Shown piece by piece: positions 29,093-37,592 of a stretch of 64,000 nucleotides of DNA. This stretch comes from Bradyrhizobium manausense (GTDB lineage: Bacteria; Pseudomonadota; Alphaproteobacteria; Rhizobiales; Xanthobacteraceae), in contig NZ_JAFCLG010000002.1 of assembly GCF_018129685.1 (NCBI RefSeq), positions 429,377-493,376 of the forward strand, read 5' to 3'. A program made the position numbers and the translations under genes. The notes below the pieces were generated by a model. It did no database searches. It saw only the letters and a list, made by a program, of their open reading frames with translations, and was not told where the DNA came from. Every line of letters starts with the position of its first letter. Positions within the stretch are counted from its first letter, which is position 1.

Positions 29093-29571
29093 GGGTGGTC
29101 TCCCTTCCGGGTGCGCCGGCTTGCATTCGTCGTATCAACACGGCCACTGCCCGAGCTACCTGCTTTTGCGTCTCGGCCGGCAACTTCGACCACGGGGACG
29201 GAGGACTTCTTGCCAACCGGCGAGGCTGGCACGCCTGGCGCGGGAGTGGCGAAGACGCAACGCGTTCTGGAAGGGTGTGTAGGGCCATCGCGAATCACCT
29301 CCTCAGCGAGGAGAGCCAGACTCGCGTTCAAATGCCGCGTCAATGGGATCAGCGTGCGCACGCTAATTCGGGGCACCACAGACCCCTTTGCGTTGGCTGT
29401 GATGGGGGGCTCGCCAAGATCCGTCGACGACACCCGGATCGAGCGTCTTCGTCCGTCGGAAAGCTCCACTACGACGTAGGCGGGACCTCGTCCCGAGCGC
29501 TCCGGCAGCACCGCAAGCTTGCTGCCAAACAAGGAATGTCGCGGGTCAATAACCGTGACATGGGACACCAC
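29086..29571 (-). CDS. DUF5372-like companion gene of the serine recombinase
   Basis: About 161 residues from GTG 29571: VVSHVTVIDPRHSLFGSKLA, then YVVVELSDGRRRSIRVSSTD and ISVRTLIPLTRHLNAS. A low-complexity Pro/Arg tail follows. The pattern of a V-T-x-P-x-H-x-L-F-G start followed by a strand-rich small domain resembles the DUF5372 proteins encoded next to large serine recombinases, as at 36226-36528. The stop overlaps the recombinase start, indicating an operon. The role is unknown; it may be an accessory DNA-binding or regulatory factor. Confidence 0.55.
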   Translation of the reverse strand: MVSHVTVIDPRHSLFGSKLAVLPERSGRGPAYVVVELSDGRRRSIRVSSTDLGEPPITANAKGSVVPRISVRTLIPLTRHLNASLALLAEEVIRDGPTHPSRTRCVFATPAPGVPASPVGKKSSVPVVEVAGRDAKAGSSGSGRVDTTNASRRTRKGDHPC

Positions 29572-29597
29572 CCGATCGAGGATTGTGGCGCTCTGCA

Positions 29598-29951
29598 GTG
29601 CAGTCTGAACCGAAGACCATCGCAGTCTTCCTTGACGCCAGTCCATCCGGACAGAAGCGGGCAGCCGCCGCCTTAGCCCAGCGTTGTGGCGCGCATCTGG
29701 TAGGCGCGCATCTTGTCTTTGCGGATGCGACATTGTCCATGTCCTACGCCCGTGGCCACGATGCTATCAGCCAAGTGATCGTCCAGCTCGATGCTTCTGC
29801 AGAGGCCGCGGCCGTAATTGTGAAAGCGCAGTTTCAAGCGCTTTGCACCGAACTTAACGTCCCCAGAGAGTTTCGTCGCATCGGGCGCAAGGCGATCGAT
29901 GCGTTGCTAAATTCTGGATTCCGGCATAGGAAGCAATCCAACCGGATTTAG
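29598..29951 (+). pseudogene. Universal stress protein (UspA family), N-terminal fragment
   Basis: From GTG 29598 the frame reads KTIAVFLDASPSGQKRAAAA, then LAQRCGAHLVGAHLVFADAT and YARGHDAISQVIVQLDASAE, with EFRRIGRKAIDALLNSG at the end. This is the first Usp domain of a tandem-Usp protein as found in bradyrhizobia. It ends after about 117 residues, before the ATP-binding GxGG motif and the second domain, in an unrelated HRKQSNRI tail. It lies 42 bases upstream of the second livK copy. Confidence 0.55.
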
Positions 29952-29993
29952 CGGCGGGCTGACGCGGTTAGAAGATTTCAAAGAGGAAGAAAC

Positions 29994-31215
29994 ATGAAAC
30001 ATGAAATTCAGGCGTTGTTGTTGAGCTCCATCCTGATGTTTGGCGCAAACACTACTGGCCTTGCGCAAGACAAGACTGTCAAAATTGGAGTGCTCAGCGA
30101 TCAGTCGGGCGTATACGCGGACCTCACTGGACCGGGGTCTACGCTCGCGGCACAGATGGGCTGTGGAAGACTCAGGTCTGCAAACCAAGGGTTGGACGAT
30201 CGACGTCGTTTCCGCGGACCACCTAAATAAGCCAGACGTCGGCGCCAGTATCGCAAGGAAATGGTTCGATGTGGACAAGGTCGATATCATTGTCGACGTG
30301 CCGAACTCGGGAGTCGCCCTTGCAGTCAATAACATAGTCAAAGAGAAGAATGGTGTTTTTATCATCTCCGGTGGCGGAAGTTCCGATCTGACCAATGCCC
30401 AATGTACGCCGAATACCGTCCACTGGACCTATGACACCTATATGTTGGCCCACGGCACCGGCTCGGCACTGGCAAAAAGCGGTGGTGACACATGGTTCTT
30501 CCTCACCGCGGATTACGCTTTCGGAGCGGCACTCGAACGCGACACGGCAAATGCCGTGAAGGCTGCGGGTGGCAAGGTCCTCGGCGGAGTTAAACACCCG
30601 CTGAATTCTTCCGATTTTTCGTCCTTCCTGCTGCAAGCCCAGGCATCAAAAGCTAAAATCATCGGTCTCGCCAACGCCGGGGGCGATCTGACCAACTCAA
30701 TCAAGCAAGCCTCCGAGTTTGGAATCGGCGGCGGCGATCAGAAGCTCGCGGCGCTGTTGATGTTCATTTCCGATGTCCATTCGCTTGGACTCGGCACGGC
30801 GCAGGGACTGAACCTCACCGAAACATTTTATTGGGACACAAACGACCAGACACGGGCCTTCTCCAGGCGCTTTCAGGCGCGCATGAAAACGCAGGCGATG
30901 CCAACTATGGTCCATGCCGGCGTCTATTCCGGCTTGCTGCACTACTTCAAGGCGCTTGAGGCGCTTGGGGGCAACCCGCACGATGGCGCCAAGGTCGTTG
31001 CCCAAATGAAGGAATTGCCGACCGACGACGCGCTGTTCGGCAAAGGAAGCATCGAGCCGAACGGACGTGCTATTCATCCAGCGTATCTGTTCGAGGTGAA
31101 GAAGCCGTCTGAGTCGAAAGGGCCTTGGGACTATTATAAACTAGTATCCACGATTCCGGCAGATCAGGCATTCCTGCCGCTTTCGGAAAGCACGTGCCCG
31201 CTCTCAAAAAAATAA
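29994..31215 (+). pseudogene. livK: Second livK-type periplasmic binding protein, one-base frameshift
   Basis: From ATG 29994 (AAGAGGAAGAAAC upstream) the signal peptide (KHEIQALLLSSILMFGANTT) and mature start AQDKTVKIGVLSDQSGVYAD are followed at 30158-30160 by a GGG where GG is needed (ATG GCT GTG GAA expected). The correct frame then continues without interruption (AVEDSGLQTKGWTIDVVSAD to LPLSESTCPLSKK). The result is a Peripla_BP_6/LivJ-type binding domain of about 400 residues. It belongs to the same subfamily as the livK remnant at 23141. No transporter genes adjoin this copy. A single-base difference in a G run could also be a sequencing error. Confidence 0.88.
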
Positions 31216-31306
31216 CTGCGCACATTAACCGACAGGGTTAATCCGACTGGAGATCAATTTATCGCGCTGCGTTAGTCGTGCGTGAGGAATGTTTCCAAAC
31301 GCTATT

Positions 31307-31690
31307 TTAAGCGAAGTGGGCGCCAAGACGGCGCGAGCAAGGATTAGCGACAAGACGCGCAAAAGTTTCTCGACCCAGCGCAGGAGCAGGCTGAGTTTGT
31401 AGCCTGCGGCCGCCTCGCACGGTGTTCATGAGGTCGCCGTCACGGCCCTTGGGATAATTGCGGCGCATCCGGTGGTCCTCCTTGAGATGGCCGATCGCGG
31501 GCTCGACGGCGGCGCATCTCGCGGCGGATGACTTTGGTGAGCCGGCGGACCTGGCCGCTGATTCAGACCTTGAGCCGATCGGGATAGTTGTGGCCACGAT
31601 AGCCCTTGTCGGCATGGATGCGGCATGCCGCGAGCCCGGTGAGTTTTTTCGAGATCGGCGATGACCGGACCGAGCGTATAGCCGGACGCT
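31307..31690 (-). pseudogene. IS5-family transposase C-terminal remnant
   Basis: Pieces in two frames give GYTLGPVIADLEK, HADKGYRGHNYPDRLKV and AAVEPAIGHLKEDHRMRRNY, then PKGRDGDLMNTVRGG, the C-terminal DDE-domain sequence of an IS5-group transposase. Frameshifts and the lack of an N-terminus make it inactive. Its upstream edge is joined to the end of a NYN-domain gene at about 31690. It is a different IS5 subtype from the one at 149-580. Confidence 0.75.
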
Positions 31691-32185
31691 CGGACGGATC
31701 GCGGCCGAGCTTGGATTGAAGCTCCTCCAGATCGGTGAAGACGTCGGCCTGGCGCCGCAACTCGTCGGCGACTATCGGCGGCTGGCACGAAATCGTTGAG
31801 ACCACAGTACCCGGACGCCGCGGCGCTGCACCGCTTCGACCACCGAGCGGAAATCGCCGTCGCCGGAAAACAGCACGATCTGATCGACATGCTCGGCGAG
31901 CTCCATCGCGTCGACCGAGAGCTCGATATCCATGTTGCCCTTCACCTTGCGGCGTCCGCTGGCGTCGATGAATTCTTTGGTCGCCTTGGTGACGACGGTG
32001 TAGCCGTTGTAATCGAGCCAATCGATCAAAGGTTTGATCGACGAAAACTCCTGATCCTCAACGATCGCGATGTAATAATGCGCGCGCACTAGTCTAGCGT
32101 GCCGCTACTCTGGAATTCCTTGAGGAGGCGCTTGTAATCGATGTCGAGGCCGAGTGTCTTGGCGGTTGCATAAAGATTATCTGAA
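31690..32185 (-). pseudogene. LabA-like NYN-domain (DUF88) protein, frameshifted and truncated
   Basis: Three frames together give NLYATAKTLGLDIDYKRLLK, then YYIAIVEDQEFSSIKPLIDW, TKATKEFIDASGRRKVKGNM, DIELSVDAMELAEHVDQIVL, FSGDGDFRSVVEAVQRRG, and finally VVSTISCQPPIVADELRRQA and ELQSKLGRDPSERPA. This is a NYN/PIN-like ribonuclease domain with its acidic residues (DIEL, SGDGDF). The first roughly 15 residues, including the IDGxN motif, have been replaced and the 3' end runs into IS5. Family members are about 190-residue putative RNases. Confidence 0.8.
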
Positions 32186-32472
32186 ATCGTACTCCGCAAG
32201 ATAGCGTGCTTTGCTGCATCACCGTCCCTGTTCATAGCGGTGATCATCTTTTCAAGAACGGATTTGGCGCAGGCAACGGACATTTGCCAGATTCCTGGGA
32301 TGGTTGTTAATCGGCGCGGGGTCCCGACGCCGATCGGCACGCTAAGCCATTGATCCATCTAGTGGTGGAGTGGCCACTCTTGGACACGATGACGTAATTG
32401 CGATCCGCGCTCGTGGCACGAAATCTCGGTTACCTTCGAGCTCTCGCAATCAATCGATTCGGAGGGCTTGTT
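32186..32472. other. Junction sequence and left flank of the IS110-type element
   Basis: No gene is supported, only a short minus-strand frame. The 12-bp perfect palindrome GAGTGGCCACTC (32368-32379) lies about 95 bases before the transposase start and may belong to the element's left end. Confidence 0.4.
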
Positions 32473-33501
32473 ATGAAGCAGTACGTTGGGCTGGACGTCT
32501 CGCAAAAGGAAACCTCGGTGTGCGTGGTCAGCGAGACGGGGCAGGTGATCTTCGAAGGAAAGGCCAAGTCTGATCCAGGCGCCCTGATTGCCGTAATTCG
32601 CAAGCACGCTCCGCATGCGGCACGCATTGGCTTCGAGACCGGATCGATGGCGAGCTGGCTTTGGCATGAACTGCGACGCGTTGACCTTCCTGTTGTTTGC
32701 ATTGACGCGCGACATGCGCACGCGGCTTTGTCGGTACGCATGAATAAGAGCGACCAGAATGATGCTCGGGGGCTGGCTGAATTGGTGCGGGTCGGCTGGT
32801 ATCGCGAGGTGAAGGTCAAGAGCGAAGAAAGCCAAAGGATCCGATCCATGCTTGTTGCGCGGTCCCGTCTCGTTGGCATTCGAAGAGATATTGAGAATCA
32901 GGTTCGCAGCATGATCAAAGAATATGGCCTGCTGTTCCGAAGAGCCGTTGGTCTCCAGTTCAGGAACGAGGTTGACTTGCTGGTGGGCGAAGGCCATCAA
33001 CTCCGTGCCGTCATCGAGCCACTCTTGTTGATCCACGGGCAGGTATGCGAGCAGCAAAGCAAGTTCGACGACGAGGTACGTCGCCTAGCTAAGTCTGACG
33101 AAACGACCCGTCGTCTCATGACGGTGCCAGGCGTAGGCGTGGTGACGGCCTTGACGTTCCGTCACACGGTCGATGATCCATCGCGCTTTCATTCGGCATC
33201 CAGCGTCGGAGCCTATTTGGGTCTGACACCGCGACGCAATCAGTCTGGCGAAACTGACAGGAACGGCAGAATCTCGCGATGGGGCGACGGACTAATGCGT
33301 ACCTACTTGTTCGAGGCCGCGACTGTTCTGCTTTATCGTACGAAAAAATGGTCTTCTCTGAAGGCTTGGGGGATGAAACTTGCCAAGCGGATTGGCATGA
33401 AAAAGGCGAAAGTGGCCATTGCACGCAAGATTGCCGTGATCCTTCATTGCATCTGGGTCGATGGGACTTCGTTCGAGTGGGGGGCGATGAAGGCGGCCTG
33501 A
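32473..33501 (+). CDS. IS110-family transposase (DEDD type), apparently intact
   Basis: 342 residues from ATG 32473 with GGAGGGCTTGTT upstream. The N-terminal DEDD domain starts [20 protein letters not shown] and has [36 protein letters not shown] and [12 protein letters not shown]. The C-terminal Transposase_20 domain has [20 protein letters not shown] and [16 protein letters not shown], with the conserved serine region near [15 protein letters not shown]110-family enzymes recombine DNA without classic inverted repeats, guided by a structured bridge RNA encoded in a non-coding end of the element. No frameshift is seen. Confidence 0.92.
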   Translation: MKQYVGLDVSQKETSVCVVSETGQVIFEGKAKSDPGALIAVIRKHAPHAARIGFETGSMASWLWHELRRVDLPVVCIDARHAHAALSVRMNKSDQNDARGLAELVRVGWYREVKVKSEESQRIRSMLVARSRLVGIRRDIENQVRSMIKEYGLLFRRAVGLQFRNEVDLLVGEGHQLRAVIEPLLLIHGQVCEQQSKFDDEVRRLAKSDETTRRLMTVPGVGVVTALTFRHTVDDPSRFHSASSVGAYLGLTPRRNQSGETDRNGRISRWGDGLMRTYLFEAATVLLYRTKKWSSLKAWGMKLAKRIGMKKAKVAIARKIAVILHCIWVDGTSFEWGAMKAA

Positions 33502-34194
33502 ACGTCAACTCTTAAGTTCCTGGCCTGGTTCAACGGGCCGGCGATGTCCCGCTGGGACGGTGGTTGTGGTGACCTCGTTGAATAAGCTGGCGGCGGCTCG
33601 TCCGCACTCCGCTGGACACGTTGAGGCACCCGACCCGGACATCATCATGAGGCGCTTGGCGACCTCGGAAAGGACCATGACCCCAGCGCAGGCATCAATG
33701 AGATCACGTTGAAACAGCCAATCATGACTAATTGATCCCAACGCCGAGCCGGCAATCGCATTGACAGCCGCGCTTGCCGCTTCTCTGCAACCCCGTCCAG
33801 CTCCGGCGGGGCAAGCGCTACCGCCTGAGCAAGACGCGAGCTTGAAAAGGAGCTTGACTAAAACCCGCAATTAAAGGGCTTATTCACACGTCGCCATATG
33901 CGTTGCGACAGTTCGCGGCGTTTTTTAGACGGGGGCATGGCTGATTCGTTGGGTTAAATTAAGCGGCTCTCTTTTTGATGCTGCAAGCGTTGGGTTTGGA
34001 TTGTGTCTCGTTTGGCCATCGTCGGCATAGCTTCTGGACGATAATGTTACGAAAAACGTCGTCCAGGATAGTGCTCAGATAGAAACAGCCCATTCGATGA
34101 CTTTCGAATATATGAGGTCCATTTGTCAAAGTTGGTTCGTCGCGGGCGTTTTGTCTTTGAACTCTTCCGTGGCCTTCATCACGACGAAGGCAGG
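33502..34194. other. Long non-coding right flank of the IS110-type element; possible structured RNA
   Basis: Nearly 700 bases without a credible gene. The first 380 bases remain GC-rich and contain several potential stems, for example CCCC...GGGG around 33790-33812 and GGGCCGGCG...CCCGCTGGGAC near 33533-33557. A minus-strand 121-codon frame across it has no family match. From about 33880 the composition turns AT-rich. The GC-rich part would be the place to look for the element's bridge RNA if it is of the type with a downstream RNA. Confidence 0.4.
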
Positions 34195-34215
34195 GCTAGC
34201 CCGTCTTCGCGGATT
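34195..34215 (+). repeat. Left terminal inverted repeat of the IS1634-type element
   Basis: Twenty-one bases that are the exact reverse complement of 36201-36221. The repeat begins GCTAGCCCGTCTTCG. Confidence 0.85.
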
Positions 34216-34364
34216 CGCGTTTGAAAACGCGGATTTTGAGATTTTTTGGACGGCTAAGTATCTGATTTGCAAAGGGTGACGTCTTCGATTCTGGCCGAAA
34301 ACGGCTGTAGTGAAGACCTACCCGATTCCCAAGCGCTGCATGGTGCGGATAGATTCGCCGCATC

Positions 34365-36155
34365 ATGTTTCTGCGACGCACTGAGCGAAAGAAGAACGGC
34401 AAGGCGCACAGCTATTGGAATGTCGTCGAGAACAAGCGTCTCGATGATGGCCGGGTGGTGCAGCGGCATTTACTGTATCTGGGCGAGATCAATTCCTCGC
34501 AGGCGGTTGCCTGGCGCAAGGCGATCGAGGTGTTCGACGAGGATGCCGGCCGCTCGCGGACGCTGGCGTTGTTCCCGGAGGACCAATGCGATGCGATTGC
34601 AAGCGACGGCTTCGTCGTTCAGCTTCGGCTGTCGCAGATGCGGCTTCAGCGTCCGCGGCAATGGGGTGCCTGCTGGCTGGCCGGGCAGTTGTGGCGCGAG
34701 CTTCAGCTCGATCGGTTCTGGGCCGATCGACTGCCGCCGAGCCGAAAGGGGACGCCGTGGGATCAGATCCTGCAGGTTCTCGCCACCTACCGGCTGATCG
34801 CTCCGGGCAGCGAGTGGCGGCTGCATCGCGAATGGTTCGGCAACAGTGCGATGGCCGATCTGCTCGGTGCCGACTTCGGCCTTGCGGAAGCGCATAAGCT
34901 TTATGCCTGTCACGATCTGCTGCTGGAGCACAAGGAAGCGCTGTTCTCGCATTTGGTGGGGCGCTGGCGCGATCTGTTCAACGCCGACTTCGACGTGCTG
35001 CTTTATGATCTGACCAGCACCTACTTCGAGGTCAACGCCTCGGACTTGCCGGAAGGTACCAAGCGCCGCCACGGCTATAGCCGCGACAAGCGGCCCGACT
35101 GTCCGCAAGTGGTGATCGCGCTGGTGGTGACGCCCGAAGGCTTGCCGCTGGCTTACGAGGTGCTGCCCGGCAACACTGCCGACAGCAAGACGCTGCGGAT
35201 GTTCCTCGGCAAGATCGAACGGCAATACGGCAAGGCGCGGCGGGTCTGGGTGATGGATCGTGGCGTGCCGACCGAGGCGGTGCTGGCCGAGATGCGCAAC
35301 AGCGATCCGCCAGTGCAGTATCTGGTGGGAACGCCGAAGGGACGCCTGAACCGGCTGGAGAAGCACCTGCTGGAAAAACCCTGGCAGGACGCGCGGGAAG
35401 GCGTGCAGGTCAAGCTTCTGGCTGAGGACGGCGAACTCTACGTCTTCGCCCAAAGCTCCGATCGGGTCAGCAAGGAACGCGCGATGCGGCGGCGGCAGCT
35501 GAAATGGCTGTGGAAGCGGATCCAGCAGATCGCCGCCATGGAAATCTCGCGCGAAGAACTGCTGATGAAACTCGGCGGCGCGCGCTCCAAAGCACCGGCC
35601 GCATGGCGCCTGGTCGATATCGAGATCGACAAGGAGCGCCCGAGCTTCAGCTTCGCCCTCAATCGCAAGAAACTGCTGATGACCCGGCGGCGCGAAGGTC
35701 GCTATTTGTTGCGCACCAATCTCAGCGACAATGATCCCGCCCAGCTATGGCAATACTACACGCAGCTCGTCGCCGTCGAAGAGGCCTTCCGCAATCTTAA
35801 AGGCGATTTGGCGGTCCGTCCGGTCTTCCATCAGGACGAGAAGCGGATCGAGGCCCACATCTTCATCGCCTTTCTGGCCTACTGCATGCAGATCACCCTG
35901 ACCCGTCGTCTGCATGCCTTGGCGCCCGGACTGACTGCGCGTAGCGCGCTCGAAAAATTTGCCGCCATCCAGATGATCGACGTTCATCTGCCGACCACCG
36001 ACGGACGCGAGATCCTGCTCACCCGCTACACCCACCCTGAACCCGAACTCCAACTCGTCATCGACCGGCTCAAGCTCCGCCTGCCGCCGCAGCCACCGCC
36101 AAGGATCACCACAGCCGCCGTCAACACGCCAACCGCCGTAGTGAAGACCTTCTGA
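34365..36155 (+). CDS. IS1634-family DDE transposase
   Basis: A 596-residue protein of the IS4 superfamily. Blocks seen include LYDLTSTYFEVNASDLPEGT (first catalytic Asp), HGYSRDKRPDCPQVVIALVV, YEVLPGNTADSKTLRMFLGK and VWVMDRGVPTEAVLAEM (second Asp). The C-terminal block with the catalytic Glu is QLVAVEEAFRNLKGDLAVRP, followed by VFHQDEKRIEAHIFIAFLAY. Length and motifs are complete and no frameshift is seen, so the element may still be mobile. Confidence 0.92.
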   Translation: MFLRRTERKKNGKAHSYWNVVENKRLDDGRVVQRHLLYLGEINSSQAVAWRKAIEVFDEDAGRSRTLALFPEDQCDAIASDGFVVQLRLSQMRLQRPRQWGACWLAGQLWRELQLDRFWADRLPPSRKGTPWDQILQVLATYRLIAPGSEWRLHREWFGNSAMADLLGADFGLAEAHKLYACHDLLLEHKEALFSHLVGRWRDLFNADFDVLLYDLTSTYFEVNASDLPEGTKRRHGYSRDKRPDCPQVVIALVVTPEGLPLAYEVLPGNTADSKTLRMFLGKIERQYGKARRVWVMDRGVPTEAVLAEMRNSDPPVQYLVGTPKGRLNRLEKHLLEKPWQDAREGVQVKLLAEDGELYVFAQSSDRVSKERAMRRRQLKWLWKRIQQIAAMEISREELLMKLGGARSKAPAAWRLVDIEIDKERPSFSFALNRKKLLMTRRREGRYLLRTNLSDNDPAQLWQYYTQLVAVEEAFRNLKGDLAVRPVFHQDEKRIEAHIFIAFLAYCMQITLTRRLHALAPGLTARSALEKFAAIQMIDVHLPTTDGREILLTRYTHPEPELQLVIDRLKLRLPPQPPPRITTAAVNTPTAVVKTF

Positions 36156-36200
36156 CCTAAGCCTTTGATTTATAACGAGCGGGTATCTTGAAAACCCGCC

Positions 36201-36221
36201 AATCCGCGAAGACGGGCTAGC
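36201..36221 (-). repeat. Right terminal inverted repeat of the IS1634-type element
   Basis: Exact reverse complement of 34195-34215. Directly after it the reading frame of the truncated DUF5372 gene begins. Confidence 0.85.
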
Positions 36222-36225
36222 GCGC

Positions 36226-36528
36226 ATTGCATATGGTGACGAGCATGGCGCGCAAGTTTTTACGGTCACCCATCCGTTTCATCCGCTGCGAGGACAGACG
36301 TTCGAGCTGCTCGCCGTGCGCAACAACTGGGGCGGAGACCGCGTGTCATACGCAGGCCCCGAAGGGAGGCTGCGCACACTTCCGGTCGAATGGACTGACG
36401 TCATCGAGCCCGAACTCGTAGTCACGGTTGGTGCTGGTCGCGCCTTCTTCCGAGCTGATCGACTGCGTGAGCTGCGCAAGCTCATCGATGAGTGCCGGCG
36501 GCAGCAGGAGGAGGCGCCGTCATGTTAG
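36226..36528 (+). pseudogene. DUF5372 family protein, 5' end lost at the IS1634 border
   Basis: The frame running out of the IS end reads AYGDEHGAQVFTVTHPFHPL, then RGQTFELLAVRNNWGGDRVS, LRTLPVEWTDVIEPELVVTV and ADRLRELRKLIDECRR. This is a nearly complete DUF5372 protein (VTHPFHPLxGxxFELL start, WTD centre). The original start codon is not visible and the upstream part is replaced by the insertion sequence. A downstream GTG or ATG might still allow expression of most of the domain. It belongs to the recombinase unit that continues to 39655. Confidence 0.7.
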
Positions 36529-36726
36529 GCAAATTATGTACAATATGTCTTGGTAAATATGTTCGTGCACTGGTAGCTACGGGCGGACAGATGTACGATT
36601 TCTTGCATGTAATCGCTGATATGTCCGGATATTGTTTGATTTTGCGATCTTCTCTCCTTGATGTGTGCTCGTGTATAGTATTTAATTATCAAGACACACA
36701 AGCGATTCGCGCTTCAAGGAGGCCGG

Positions 36727-37592
36727 ATGGCATCAGATTCACGTCAGCGGGCGCGGCGCCGGCAGGCCTTGCAGGCACACGGCGCCACCCACCCCCGCCC
36801 TCAGGCCGTGACCGATGCGCTCTTTCGCGGCAGTGCGTTCTTCGACCCGAACGATCTGGTCCAGGTCAAGTACGAGATGCTACGCAGCGTCGAGAAGGAA
36901 GGCCGCGCCGTGGTGGATGCGGTAGAGGCCTTTGGACTGTCCCGGCCGGTCTACTACGTGACCTGGGGGCTGTTCAATCGCGAAGGTTTGCCGGGCCTGT
37001 TACCACGCAAACGCGGGCCGAAGCGGCCGCACAAACTTACCGAGGAGGCCCTTGCCGTTCTGGCGCAGGCCGTGCGCGAGGCCGAACGCATGCCAGGCGC
37101 TGCAGAGTTGGCCGAGCTTTTGGCCGAACGTTGCGGCATTCATGCCCACCCACGCAGCATCCTGCGACGTCTGCTCCCCTATCTGAACCGGCAGGAAAAA
37201 AAACGCTCACGATCGCCGAAGAAGCGGCTGCGCTCGATCCCGCGCAGTACGTAGCTCATTACGAGTTGCTTCGTTCACAGGTGATCGGCGCGAGAGCGAA
37301 TCCGGGCGGGGCGAGCGCAGCAGGTCAGCCCCGCGGCGTGGGTCTTGCCTTGCTACTGTGCGAAGGGATGCCCGGGTGGCTCAGGGCACTGGAGGGCGTT
37401 ATCCGTGCGTCAGGCGCGCTGCGCACCGCAAACGCCGCGGCGGCCGAACCTCCCAGCGCATACGGGGCTGCGCCGGAGTGGCTCGGCAGCGTGCCGCACC
37501 GCGACTTGACTGCGCTTCTGGCCAATCTGGTTCTCTCGACGCGTTGTGTAGAACACCCCATACCGAAGGAGGGATATCGATCATGCCAATGA
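36727..37592 (+). pseudogene. Helix-turn-helix protein of the recombinase unit, frame change at an A8 run
   Basis: It starts at ATG 36727 behind CAAGGAGGCCGG: MASDSRQRARRRQALQAHGA, then VEKEGRAVVDAVEAFGLSRP, YYVTWGLFNREGLPGLLPRK and AERMPGAAELAELLAERCGI. This looks like a transposase-type HTH domain (alternating charged helices and a GLPGLLPRKRGPK wing). At 37196-37203 (A8) the frame closes soon after, while another frame continues naturally (TLTIAEEAAALDPAQYVAHY to PIPKEGYRSCQ) to TGA at 37592, overlapping the recombinase start. The run may be a decayed homopolymer or a slippage site that yields a full-length protein of about 288 residues. Confidence 0.6.

Larger units (their letters stand above)
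34195..36221 (+). mobile_element. IS1634-type (IS4-superfamily) insertion sequence, about 2.03 kb
   Basis: The element is bounded by perfect 21-bp inverted repeats (34195-34215 and 36201-36221, outer part GCTAGCCCGTCTTCG) and contains one transposase gene. The bases flanking the repeats differ on the two sides (CAGG left, GCGC right), so no target-site duplication is visible. The right flank is a 5'-truncated DUF5372 gene and the left flank is unrelated sequence. The present borders therefore probably result from a rearrangement rather than simple insertion. Confidence 0.85.

Noticed and set aside
33505..33870. 121-codon minus-strand frame downstream of the IS110 transposase
   Set aside because: No start signal or family match; it lies in the probable non-coding flank of the element.
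34470..35453. 327-codon minus-strand frame inside the IS1634 element
   Set aside because: Antisense shadow of the transposase gene.
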